Positions 1 to 7,553 are shown, numbered from the stretch's first letter. The stretch: DNA of 8,763 bases from Clostridiaceae bacterium (GCA_012841255.1 DUUZ01000258.1:1-8763); one strand, 5' to 3'. Numbers and translations: made by a program. Notes: generated by a model not told the origin, from the letters alone.

Positions 1-1330
1 GATGGCCTTCCTCAACCGGGATGTGGCCATTACCCTGACGGATGCACGCGTGGAGCCAGCCCTGGTCCGCAAGCTGCATTATGAGGGCGGTATTGTCTCC
101 TTCGTGGAATACCTGAACCGCAACAAGACGGCCATCCACGACACGCCCATCTACTTCTATGCCGAGCAGGACGGTTGCTTCGTCGAGGTGGCTATCCAGT
201 ACAACGACTCCTATAACGAGAACGTCTACACCTATGCCAACAATATCGCCACCATTGAAGGGGGCAGCCACCTGACCGGTTTCCGGGCGGCCCTGACCAA
301 GACCTTCAATGACTATGCCCGCAAGTACAATATTCTCAAGGAAAAGGACAAGAACCTGCAGGGCGAGGATATCCGGGAGGGGATCTGCGCCATCATCAGC
401 GTCAAGCTCCGGGAGCCGCAATTCGAAGGCCAGACCAAGACCCGTCTGGGCAACCCTGAAGTCCGGACGGTGGTCGAATCGACGGTCAACGAGAAGCTCA
501 TGTACTATCTGGAGGAGAATCCCCAGATTGCCCGGATTCTGACGGGCAAGGGACTGGCCGCCTCCCAGGCGCGTGAAGCAGCCAGGAAGGCCCGGGATAT
601 GACCCGGCGTAAGAGTGCCCTGGACAGCAATGCCCTGCCCGGCAAACTGGCCGACTGCCAGGAAAAGGATCCCACCTTCTGCGAACTCTTCATCGTCGAG
701 GGGGACTCGGCCGGCGGTACCGCCAAAAACGGGCGGGAGCGCAAGTACCAGGCCATCCTTCCCCTCTGGGGCAAGATGCTGAACGTGGAGAAGTCCCGGG
801 TCGACAAGGTCCTGGACAATGATAAACTCATGCCCATCGTCATGGCTCTGGGCGCCGGCATCGGGAACGATTTTGACCTGTCCCGGCTCCGCTACCACAA
901 GATCATCCTGATGGCGGACGCGGACGTCGACGGTTCCCATATCCGGACCCTGCTTCTGACCTTCTTTTTCCGTTACATGCGGCCCCTGGTCGATGCCGGC
1001 CATGTCTACATTGCCTGTCCGCCCCTCTACCGGGTTTACCAGGACAACAAGAAGAGCCGCTATGCCTACGATGAGGACGAGGTCGACATCATCAAGGAGG
1101 AGGAAGGCTGGGTCAACCCCAAGCTTCAACGCTTCAAGGGTTTGGGTGAAATGAATGCCGACCAGCTCTGGGATACGACCATGAACCCGGAAAGGAGAAA
1201 GATACTCCGGGTAGAGGTCGAGGATGCCCAGCTGGCGGACGAAACCTTCACGCTCCTCATGGGGGACCGGGTGGAGCCCAGGCGGGACTTCATCCGGGCC
1301 AATGCGAAACTGGCCAATCTCGACAATTAA
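1..1330 (+). CDS. gyrB: DNA gyrase subunit B, C-terminal part (5' end outside window)
   Basis: GyrB is the ATPase subunit of DNA gyrase, which works as GyrA2GyrB2 in the cytoplasm to introduce negative supercoils. The window holds the last 442 residues, numbered here from the Met codon at base 2. That Met is internal, because the family normally has about 200 more residues before it (the GHKL ATPase domain). Residues 1 to about 190 are the transducer domain, with the QTKTRLGN loop at 144-151. The TOPRIM domain follows, with EGDSAGG at 233-239 (catalytic Glu233) and the metal-binding DADVDG at 306-311. The tail has RFKGLGEMN at 377-385 and ends in a GyrB-type EPRRDFIRANA segment. The stop is TAA at 1328-1330. 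ParE is the main alternative, but the LNVEK wording, the tail and the neighbouring parAB genes favour GyrB. One oddity is Trp256 in LPLWGK, where E. coli GyrB has Lys447. Confidence 0.96.
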   Translation, partial: MAFLNRDVAITLTDARVEPALVRKLHYEGGIVSFVEYLNRNKTAIHDTPIYFYAEQDGCFVEVAIQYNDSYNENVYTYANNIATIEGGSHLTGFRAALTKTFNDYARKYNILKEKDKNLQGEDIREGICAIISVKLREPQFEGQTKTRLGNPEVRTVVESTVNEKLMYYLEENPQIARILTGKGLAASQAREAARKARDMTRRKSALDSNALPGKLADCQEKDPTFCELFIVEGDSAGGTAKNGRERKYQAILPLWGKMLNVEKSRVDKVLDNDKLMPIVMALGAGIGNDFDLSRLRYHKIILMADADVDGSHIRTLLLTFFFRYMRPLVDAGHVYIACPPLYRVYQDNKKSRYAYDEDEVDIIKEEEGWVNPKLQRFKGLGEMNADQLWDTTMNPERRKILRVEVEDAQLADETFTLLMGDRVEPRRDFIRANAKLANLDN

Positions 1331-1331
1331 A

Positions 1332-1351
1332 AATGTTTCACGTGAAACATT
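1332..1351. promoter_or_regulatory. parS: parS centromere site (ParB/Spo0J binding)
   Basis: Bases 1334-1349 read TGTTTCACGTGAAACA, an exact match to the known 16-bp parS consensus bound by Spo0J/ParB. The palindrome extends by two bases on each side to a perfect 20-bp inverted repeat (1332-1351). ParB uses such sites to load as a CTP-dependent clamp and spread along flanking DNA. The site begins 3 bases after the gyrB stop and ends 5 bases before the AGGAGG of the next gene. Its cognate parA and parB lie about 1.7-2.5 kb downstream. I found no second copy in the window. Confidence 0.95.
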
Positions 1352-1354
1352 GAC

Positions 1355-1360
1355 AGGAGG
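1355..1360 (+). promoter_or_regulatory. Strong Shine-Dalgarno site of the GNAT-aldolase gene
   Basis: AGGAGG lies 5 bases before the ATG at 1366 and fixes that start. It sits just after the parS palindrome. In mRNA the palindrome could fold into an 8-bp stem with a 4-base loop immediately upstream of this site. Confidence 0.8.
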
Positions 1361-1365
1361 CAGCC

Positions 1366-2943
1366 ATGGATTCATCCTTTTCAGCCCGGTCCGTCCGACT
1401 GGAAACAGGCCGCCTCCTTTTGCGTCCGTGGACCACGGAAGACCTGGACGACTTCTACAGTTACGCCAGGATTCCCGGTCTGGGTGAAATGGCCGGATGG
1501 CCCCACCACAAGAACCGGGAGGAAAGCCGGAAGATCCTGGAAAACTTCATGGCCAAGGATGATGTGCTGGCGCTGGTGGACCGTCCAAGCGGCCGGGTCA
1601 TCGGTTCCCTGGGTGTTCACCTGCCGGCCTACAGGCTGCCTCTCTTCCTCAACCATCAAAGAGTGTGGGAACTGGGCTATGCCCTTCACAAGGATTATTG
1701 GGGGCAGGGCCTGATGCCCGAGGCCGTCCGGGCGCTGAGCAGTCATCTCTTCATGGAAGAGGGAGCAAACGCTCTTGTTGCCTACCGTCATCCGGATAAT
1801 TGCCAGAGCGGGCGGGTCATGGAGAAGTCCGGCTTTCTTTACAACCGAATCCTGGCTGGCCAGGAAACAGTCCGCCAGGAATATATCCTGACCCGGGAGG
1901 CCTACCTGGTCATGACCGGTCAAAAGCCGTCTTTTGAAAGCGACTACACCGCCGGCTGCCATCCCGCCATTCTGGAGGACCTGATCAGGACCAATCAGGA
2001 AGAAACAAGCGGCTACGGCCTTGATCCCTACAGCGAAGAAGCCCGCTCCCTGATCCGGGACGCCTGCCTCCAGCCGGCAGCCCATGTCCATTTCCTGGTC
2101 GGGGGGACCCAGGCCAACCTGATTGCGGCGGCCGCCTGCCTCAAACCCTGGCAGGGTGTGATCTCCGCCGATACCGGCCACATCAACGTCCATGAAACAG
2201 GAGCCATCGAGGCTACCGGCCACAAGGTCCTGGTCCTGCCAAGCGGGGACGGCAAGATAGGAGTCGGGGACATCGACCGCTTCTGCCAGGGTCTTGATGA
2301 AGATCCCACCCGGGAGCACATGGTCCAGCCCGGCATGATCTATCTGTCCCAGCCGACGGAACTGGGCACGGTCTACAGCCGGGAGGAGCTAACAGCTATC
2401 CGCCGGGTCGCCGACCGCTGGAAGCTCATCCTCTACATTGACGGAGCACGCCTGGCTTCGGCGCTGGACCAACCGGCCCCGGGCCTTGCCGAAATTGCCA
2501 GGATAGCCCACCTTTTCACCATCGGCGGCACCAAATGCGGGGCCCTCTTCGGAGAAGCCCTGGTCATCCTGGAAGACCGCCTGAAGGAGGATTTCCGCTC
2601 CCTGATCAAGCAGCGGGGCGGCCTGCTGGCCAAAGGCAGGCTTCTGGGCCTCCAGTTTGCCGCACTTTTCAAGGACGGCCTCTATTATGAGATCGGCCGC
2701 CGGCAAAATGCCCTGGCCCGCCGGCTGGCAGAAGGGTTTACAAAGGCCGGCATTCCTTTTTACGCAGAACCCCAAAGCAACCAGATCTTTGTCATTCTGA
2801 CCGGGGAAGAGGAGGCAGCCTACAGGGAAAGAGCCCTGTTTGAGCGTATTATGCCCCTGTCCGGCGGCCGGGCTGTCTGCCGTTTTGTCACCTCCTACGC
2901 AACCAGTGAGCTCCATATCGACCGTCTTTTCTTGGGCAGTTGA
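1366..2943 (+). CDS. Fused GNAT N-acetyltransferase / threonine aldolase-like PLP enzyme
   Basis: This 525-residue protein joins two complete domains. Residues 1 to about 181 are a RimJ/RimL-type GNAT acetyltransferase. It begins with the TGRLLLRPW strand (14-22), has the acetyl-CoA-binding segment YWGQGLMPEA (111-120) and ends with the family's typical EYILTREAY (172-180). Residues from about 188 to 525 resemble low-specificity L-threonine aldolase (beta-eliminating lyase fold), which cleaves threonine to glycine and acetaldehyde using PLP. Visible active-site residues are GGTQAN at 246-251 (phosphate side), His272 in the ring-stacking position, Asp359 and Arg362 in IDGAR, Lys390 in TIGGTK as the PLP Schiff-base lysine, and Arg506 in CRFVTS for the substrate carboxylate. 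The spacing resembles E. coli LtaE (His83, Arg171, Lys197, Arg313). The linker is only a few residues. Met183 could be an internal start giving a free aldolase. The acetyl acceptor is unknown, and the aldolase half could act on another beta-hydroxy amino acid. The AGGAGG at 1355-1360 supports the start. Confidence 0.88.
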   Translation: MDSSFSARSVRLETGRLLLRPWTTEDLDDFYSYARIPGLGEMAGWPHHKNREESRKILENFMAKDDVLALVDRPSGRVIGSLGVHLPAYRLPLFLNHQRVWELGYALHKDYWGQGLMPEAVRALSSHLFMEEGANALVAYRHPDNCQSGRVMEKSGFLYNRILAGQETVRQEYILTREAYLVMTGQKPSFESDYTAGCHPAILEDLIRTNQEETSGYGLDPYSEEARSLIRDACLQPAAHVHFLVGGTQANLIAAAACLKPWQGVISADTGHINVHETGAIEATGHKVLVLPSGDGKIGVGDIDRFCQGLDEDPTREHMVQPGMIYLSQPTELGTVYSREELTAIRRVADRWKLILYIDGARLASALDQPAPGLAEIARIAHLFTIGGTKCGALFGEALVILEDRLKEDFRSLIKQRGGLLAKGRLLGLQFAALFKDGLYYEIGRRQNALARRLAEGFTKAGIPFYAEPQSNQIFVILTGEEEAAYRERALFERIMPLSGGRAVCRFVTSYATSELHIDRLFLGS

Positions 2944-2961
2944 GTCAGGGCGTGATACAAT
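2932..2961 (+). promoter_or_regulatory. Candidate extended -10 promoter for parAB
   Basis: TACAAT at 2956-2961 matches TATAAT in 5 of 6 positions and is preceded by TG plus one base (2953-2955), the extended -10 element. A weak -35, TTGGGC at 2932-2937, lies 18 bases upstream and overlaps the end of the preceding gene. The short inverted repeat TAAC-GG-GTTA at 2962-2971 sits at the expected start region and could be an operator, but it is too short to rely on. The site would drive parA and parB from the 71-bp gap before parA. Confidence 0.45.
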
Positions 2962-3014
2962 TAACGGGTTAGCGGCCCTAGAGGCCTGCCAAGTATCTTG
3001 AACGGAACTTTTCT

Positions 3015-3815
3015 ATGGGTATAGTGATCGCCGTGGCCAATCAAAAGGGCGGTGTCGGCAAAACAACCAGCTGCATCAACCTGGCTGCTGCCCTGGCAGA
3101 ACAAAAAAAGCGGGTTCTATTAATTGACGCAGACCCCCAAGGCAACTCGACATCCGGTGTGGGCGTCGACAAAAAATCCCTTGCCTATTCCACCTACGAT
3201 CTTCTGGTCGGCAATACAGACGATCCCGATCAGGTCCTGGTCCGGGCAAGGCCCAAGCTTGACCTTCTGCCCTCCCACATTAACCTGGCCGGCGCCGAGA
3301 TCGACCTGGTCGAGATGAAGTCCCGGGAACGCCGGATGGCGGAGGTTCTGAAGGAACTGGCCCCCCGCTACGACATCACCCTGATCGACTGCCCCCCTTC
3401 GCTGGGGCTTTTGACCATCAATGCCCTGACTGCAGCCGACGCCGTCCTCATTCCGGTCCAGGCCGAGTATTATGCCCTGGAAGGCCTGATGCAGCTTCTG
3501 ACCACCCTGGGCCTGGTCAAGAAGTCCTACAATCCCGCCCTTCGTCTGGCGGGGGTCTTCATCACCATGTTTGATACCAGGACCCAGCTGTCCAAGCAGG
3601 TCCGCGACGAGGTTGCCTGGTATTTCCGGAAAGACTTCCTTGAAACATCCATCCCGAGAAATGTCCGCCTGAGTGAGGCGCCCAGTTTCGGAAACACCAT
3701 TTTTGAATACGATAAACGCTCCCGCGGGGCCAACAGCTACAAGACCCTGGCCCGCGAGCTGACCAGGCGGCTGGCAAGCCGGGCCTGGCAGGAAGGTGAA
3801 CTGGGTCAGCTGTGA
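3015..3815 (+). CDS. parA: ParA/Soj chromosome partitioning ATPase
   Basis: ParA is a deviant-Walker ATPase that dimerises with ATP, binds DNA nonspecifically and is released by ParB. In Bacillota, Soj also regulates DnaA. The 266-residue protein is full length for the family. It carries the deviant Walker A motif KGGVGKTT at 11-18, Walker A' LLIDADPQG at 35-43 and Walker B LIDCPP at 123-128. Lys16, Gly12, Asp40 and Arg189 fall at the same numbers as the B. subtilis Soj residues known for ATP binding, dimerisation, hydrolysis and DNA binding. The conserved IPRNVRLSEAPSFG is at 213-226. The ATG at 3015 gives the standard N-terminus, although the upstream Shine-Dalgarno is weak (CGGAA, ending 8 bases before). 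The gene runs directly into parB. MinD and plasmid ParA are less likely given the parB and parS context. Confidence 0.97.
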   Translation: MGIVIAVANQKGGVGKTTSCINLAAALAEQKKRVLLIDADPQGNSTSGVGVDKKSLAYSTYDLLVGNTDDPDQVLVRARPKLDLLPSHINLAGAEIDLVEMKSRERRMAEVLKELAPRYDITLIDCPPSLGLLTINALTAADAVLIPVQAEYYALEGLMQLLTTLGLVKKSYNPALRLAGVFITMFDTRTQLSKQVRDEVAWYFRKDFLETSIPRNVRLSEAPSFGNTIFEYDKRSRGANSYKTLARELTRRLASRAWQEGELGQL

Positions 3816-3820
3816 AGGAA

Positions 3821-3827
3821 AGGGGAG
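3821..3827 (+). promoter_or_regulatory. Shine-Dalgarno deciding the parB start
   Basis: AGGGGAG with a 5-base spacer to the ATG at 3833 favours that codon over the GTG at 3812, whose nearest purine-rich stretch (AGGAAGG, 3790-3796) is too far upstream. Translational coupling from the overlapping GTGA remains possible. Confidence 0.6.
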
Positions 3828-3832
3828 ACGGA

Positions 3833-4717
3833 ATGACTGCAGAAAGACGGGACATGCCGGTGAAAACAAAGCGCGGACTGGGACGGGGACTGGAGGCGCT
3901 TTTCGAATCGGAGGAAGGTTTGGGCCGGGATGCCGCCCAGGTTTCAGAGATTGAGATCAACCTCCTGGAGCCCAACCGGGATCAGCCCCGGCAGGACTTT
4001 GACCAGGAGGCCCTGTCGGAACTGGCAGAATCCATCCGCAACGAAGGCATCGTCACGCCCCTGATCGTCACTCCGGCTGCCAAGGCCGGCCGTTATATGA
4101 TCGTTGCCGGCGAACGCCGCTGGCGGGCGGCCCGTATGGCAGGCCTGAGCGATCTCCCGGTCATTATCAGGGATCTGACCAAAGACGAAATTCAGCGCCA
4201 GGCCCTGATTGACAATGTGGTCCGTCAGGATCTGAATGCCATGGAAGAGGCAGAAGCTTACAGCCGCCTGATCAAGGAGTACGGTTTGACCCAGGATGGT
4301 CTGGCCGCTGTCCTGGGGAAGAGCCGGCCGGCCATCGCCAACACCCTGCGTCTCTTGAACCTGCCGCAGGAGGCCCGGACCCTGGTCCGGGAAGGATCCT
4401 TGTCTGCCGGGCATGCCCGGGCCATTCTGGCCCTCTCCGGCGCCGCCATGCAAAACAGGGCAGCCAAGGAGATCCTGGTCAAGAAACTCAGCGTCCGCGA
4501 GGCCGAGAAACTGGTCCGCCGGATGAATGAGGAGCCGACCGGGAAGAAACAGGTGGATGAACAGCTTCTTTTACATGTCCGTGAGACGGAAGACCGCCTC
4601 CGCCGTTCTTTGGGTGCCCAGGTGACCCTGGAAGGACAGGGGGACAAGGGGAAAATCGTGATCCGTTACCATTCAGCCGATGAACTGGAGCGCCTGATCG
4701 AACTTCTATCCTCATAA
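3833..4717 (+). CDS. parB: ParB/Spo0J parS-binding CTPase
   Basis: ParB binds parS, closes into a CTP-dependent DNA clamp, spreads, and stimulates ParA ATPase. The chosen ATG gives 294 residues. It is preceded by AGGGGAG at 3821-3827 with a 5-base spacer. An in-frame GTG at 3812, overlapping the parA stop as GTGA, would add seven residues but has no well-placed Shine-Dalgarno. From the ATG, residues 13-24 (KRGLGRGLEALF) are the ParA-interacting N-terminal motif. The ParB/Srx CTP-binding domain follows, with NRDQPR at 48-53 and GERRWRA at 93-99. IDNVVRQDLNAMEEA lies at 126-140. The helix-turn-helix region is at about 152-175 (LTQDGLAAVLGKSRPAIANT). The C-terminal tail, rich in Leu and Glu, is the dimerisation domain. 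Noc is a paralogue to consider, but the pairing with parA and the consensus parS favour ParB. Confidence 0.96.
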   Translation: MTAERRDMPVKTKRGLGRGLEALFESEEGLGRDAAQVSEIEINLLEPNRDQPRQDFDQEALSELAESIRNEGIVTPLIVTPAAKAGRYMIVAGERRWRAARMAGLSDLPVIIRDLTKDEIQRQALIDNVVRQDLNAMEEAEAYSRLIKEYGLTQDGLAAVLGKSRPAIANTLRLLNLPQEARTLVREGSLSAGHARAILALSGAAMQNRAAKEILVKKLSVREAEKLVRRMNEEPTGKKQVDEQLLLHVRETEDRLRRSLGAQVTLEGQGDKGKIVIRYHSADELERLIELLSS

Positions 4718-4739
4718 AAAACGAACCAAGGTAAATCAG

Positions 4740-7553
4740 ATGAACATCTTCTTTCCCGCCCGGCGAAAAGCCGGCACACTTTGGACTCCACTGGAAGAAA
4801 AAAGGAGGCGTGAAGAGAATTTCCAGCGCCTGATTGCCTTCCTGGTGCCCATCCTGACCTTCTATTTCGGTTTTGTCGCCCACGGACTCTGGCCATTCGG
4901 CAACCGTCACCTTCTGGCCTATGACCTCTACCACCAGTACGCGCCCTTCCTTTTGGAACTGAAACGGAAGATCCTGTCGGGAGACAGTCTCTTCTTTTCC
5001 TGGACGGGGGGCCTGGGGGTCAATTTTTACAGCATTTTCACCTACTATACGGCCAGCCCCCTGAATCTTCTGACCCTGCTGTTCCCCGACCGCTTCATCG
5101 CCGAGGCGGTCACCGTCATCACCCTCCTGAAACTGGGGCTCTCCTCGGTCTTCTTCCGCGAGTTTCTGACCCGGGCCTTCCGGCCGCGGGATCCCCTGGC
5201 CGCTTTGTTCTCGGCCTTTTACGCCCTGTCCGCCTGGGTCTATGCCTACAGCTGGAACATCATGTGGCTGGATACCCTGGTTTTCTTGCCCCTGGCCGTC
5301 CTGGGCCTGGTAGAACTTGTCCGGGACAGGAAGCCGGGCCTCTTCATCTTAGGCCTGACCCTCATGCTGGCCACCAATTACTACACAGCCTTTTTCGGGG
5401 CAGTCTTTCTTTTCCTTTACTTCTTTGTGGTTCACATCCAATTCCCCTCCAAGTCCGGCGGAGAGTTTACAATTTTCAAGCGTTTGGGCAGCTTTGCAGG
5501 CGCTTCTTTATTTTCGGCCCTCCTGTCGGCGGTCATCCTCTGGCCCACGGCCCGGGCCCTTTCCATCACATCGGCTGCCGGAGATGCCTTCCCCCAGGGC
5601 TTTACCTTCACCCAGCCCTTCCTGGAGGTGCTGGGCCGCATGACCCCCCTTCGGGAACCCCATATCATGAGCGGACTTCCCAACATCTTCTCGGGTTTCT
5701 TCGTTCTCCTTTTGGTTCCGGCCTTCTTTGCAGCACGCAAGCGGCCGGTCGGGGTGAAATTTGCTTATGGTACCCTCCTGGGTTTTCTTTTCTTCTCCTT
5801 CCAATCCAGGACTTTGAGTTTTCTTTGGCATGGCGGGCATTATCCCAACTCCCTGGACTTCCGCTACAGCTTCGTCTTCGTCCTCCTGGTCCTGGCCATG
5901 TCCTACCAGGCAGCCGACGAAGAATTGGGACAGAGCCGGAGAGCAGCGGTCATCTCGGCAGTCTCCGTCTTCATACTCCTTCTGGCTGAGCAGCAGTGGC
6001 AGCAAAATGACAGCCTCTCCCACTGGAGACTCCTGGCATCCGCCGTACTCTCAGTCCTCTATCTGGCGGTTTTTTCAGGATTCCTGTCCTCCAGGCTGCC
6101 CTCGGCCCCTCTCCGCAGCGTCCCATACAGCCTGGGACTCTCCCGGCCCGGAGGGAAGCGGCTGAATCTGAAACTCCTCCGAAATTTTACAAGGAAGAAA
6201 GCCGGGTACTGGGAACCTCGTGAAAGGGCCCGGGCCCTTCGTTTCCAGCGGGCCGGGGCCCTCCTCTTCATCGTTTTGGCGGTGGAGCTCTTCTTCCATG
6301 CCTTCACAGCAGCGGCCCTCTACCAGAAAGTGGCTCCCCTGGGAGATAGGAAATACTACACCTCCAATACGCATTCGGCTGAGATTTACGGCTACATGAA
6401 GTCCCTGAAGAAGGAAAATAAGGGACAGCCCTGGCGGGCCGAGGTTCTGCCGGATACCTGTGTCAACGATCCCTTCCTGTACGGCAGCAACGGTATGTCG
6501 CTTTTCGCCTCCCCCTTCCCCCAGGCCTCCATCGACTTTTTCGCCGATCTGGGTTATCCGACCAACGGGGTTAACAGCTTCCAGTACAAGGAATCCACCA
6601 TCGTCATGGACAGCATCCTGTCCATCGATTACCTGGCCGTACGAAACAACAGGGTCTTTGATGACCGGACCCGTACAGAGGTTGCTGCCGGGGAGGAGAC
6701 CCGGCTTTTGAAGAACGAGGATGCCCTGCCCTTCGGTTTCTTTGCGACGGCCGAAGCCGGTTATCTGACAGAGGAGTGGATGCCGGAGGATGCACCAGAT
6801 GTCCAGAACCGCCTCCTGTCTGCCCTGAGCGGGCTTCCGGGAGTTTTGGTCAAGGAACCTTTCCGTCCCTGGATGGAGGAAGGCTGCCATGTCGAACACG
6901 ACTATGATGCCTACTCCTTCCGAGTCATGCGGGCGGCGGGTGACAGCGACTGGGCCTTTCTGGTCTATGACGTGCCTGAGGATGGCATCTACTATCTGTT
7001 CTGGGAGGATCTGTCGGCCGGCATCAATTACAGCAACGGCTTTGTCCGTGACATGGAGTTCTTCCAGCTTGGCAGCAGCAAGCGGGGGATCGGTGACGTC
7101 GGCTTCCTGCCTGCCGGAAGCCAGCTGCACTTCCGGGTCAGCATGCCTTCCGAACATGCTATCGACGGCAGCTTCCGGGCCTGCGTGGCCCGGCTGGATG
7201 AAGCCGCCTGGTCGGCCGCCCGGGAAGAGCTGGCCTCCCATCCTCTGGATCTGGACCATTTTTCGTCATCCTCCTTCTCCGGCCGGATCTCAGCCCCCAA
7301 AGACGGCTATCTCTTCCTGCCGACGACCGGGAATCCCGGCTGGACCTTCCGGGTGGACGGCGTCAAAACAGAAGCAGAAAGCATCCGGGGCAGCTTCATC
7401 ATCCTGCCCTTGAGTGCCGGAGACCACCAGATCCAGGCGCGCTTCGTTCCCGTGGGTTTTTATACCGGCCTGGCCGTGACGCTGACCAGTCTGGCCGCCT
7501 TGGGTGCAGCTGTCCTCTATAAGCGAAAGCGCAGGTCATCGTGTTATGATTAA
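4740..7553 (+). CDS. YfhO-family multispanning membrane protein (GT-C-type glycosyltransferase)
   Basis: The 937-residue protein has the YfhO layout. A basic N-terminus precedes about a dozen membrane segments, roughly at 30-48, 118-140, 152-170, 176-196, 199-233 (two), 251-270, 316-331, 340-357, 375-390, 402-417, 430-450 and 505-527. A large outside domain follows (about 528-904), and the protein ends with a final membrane span (905-927) and a basic tail. The first outer loop holds the family signature: AYDLYHQYAPF at 60-70, FSWTGGLGVNFYS at 86-98 and YYTASPLNLL at 102-111. Asp62 is the likely catalytic acid of the GT-C fold. The tail has the typical GWTFRVDGV and LSAGDHQIQARF. In other Bacillota, YfhO transfers a sugar from undecaprenyl phosphate to lipoteichoic acid; the acceptor here is inferred, not visible. 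No CsbB- or GtcA-like partner is in the window. The gene starts 22 bases after parB, with a weak AAGG site, so it may be cotranscribed with parAB. Confidence 0.9.
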   Translation: MNIFFPARRKAGTLWTPLEEKRRREENFQRLIAFLVPILTFYFGFVAHGLWPFGNRHLLAYDLYHQYAPFLLELKRKILSGDSLFFSWTGGLGVNFYSIFTYYTASPLNLLTLLFPDRFIAEAVTVITLLKLGLSSVFFREFLTRAFRPRDPLAALFSAFYALSAWVYAYSWNIMWLDTLVFLPLAVLGLVELVRDRKPGLFILGLTLMLATNYYTAFFGAVFLFLYFFVVHIQFPSKSGGEFTIFKRLGSFAGASLFSALLSAVILWPTARALSITSAAGDAFPQGFTFTQPFLEVLGRMTPLREPHIMSGLPNIFSGFFVLLLVPAFFAARKRPVGVKFAYGTLLGFLFFSFQSRTLSFLWHGGHYPNSLDFRYSFVFVLLVLAMSYQAADEELGQSRRAAVISAVSVFILLLAEQQWQQNDSLSHWRLLASAVLSVLYLAVFSGFLSSRLPSAPLRSVPYSLGLSRPGGKRLNLKLLRNFTRKKAGYWEPRERARALRFQRAGALLFIVLAVELFFHAFTAAALYQKVAPLGDRKYYTSNTHSAEIYGYMKSLKKENKGQPWRAEVLPDTCVNDPFLYGSNGMSLFASPFPQASIDFFADLGYPTNGVNSFQYKESTIVMDSILSIDYLAVRNNRVFDDRTRTEVAAGEETRLLKNEDALPFGFFATAEAGYLTEEWMPEDAPDVQNRLLSALSGLPGVLVKEPFRPWMEEGCHVEHDYDAYSFRVMRAAGDSDWAFLVYDVPEDGIYYLFWEDLSAGINYSNGFVRDMEFFQLGSSKRGIGDVGFLPAGSQLHFRVSMPSEHAIDGSFRACVARLDEAAWSAAREELASHPLDLDHFSSSSFSGRISAPKDGYLFLPTTGNPGWTFRVDGVKTEAESIRGSFIILPLSAGDHQIQARFVPVGFYTGLAVTLTSLAALGAAVLYKRKRRSSCYD
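7542..7550 (+). promoter_or_regulatory. Candidate extended -10 element before the coiled-coil gene
   Basis: TGT followed by TATGAT (7545-7550) matches an extended -10 element with 5 of 6 bases of TATAAT. It lies at the very end of the yfhO-family gene, 47 bases before the next ATG. No recognisable -35 is present at the right distance, so this is a weak call. Confidence 0.3.

Noticed and set aside
1..1330. GyrB as a complete gene starting at the Met at base 2
   Set aside because: This Met lies inside the conserved MAFLN segment that follows the ATPase domain. About 200 N-terminal residues are missing, so the gene is cut by the window edge.
1381..2319. Reverse-strand open frame of 312 codons inside the GNAT-aldolase gene
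   Set aside because: It is antisense to two well-recognised enzyme domains and has no motif of its own.
2972..2990. GGCC-CTAGA-GGCC as a terminator hairpin after the fusion gene
   Set aside because: The stem is only 4 bp and no T-run follows it.
2998..3025. TTGAAC (2998-3003) and TATAGT (3020-3025) as a promoter with 16-base spacing
   Set aside because: The -10 would lie inside parA, so transcription would start after the well-supported ATG at 3015.
4715..4722. A-run after the parB stop as part of a terminator
   Set aside because: It is an A-run on the plus strand with no GC-rich hairpin before it. All flanking genes are on the plus strand, so a reverse-strand terminator is not expected.
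6075..7259. Reverse-strand open frame of 394 codons inside the YfhO-type gene
   Set aside because: The whole stretch lies inside a plus-strand gene with a clear family pattern. Long antisense frames are expected in GC-rich genes, and this one shows no domain.
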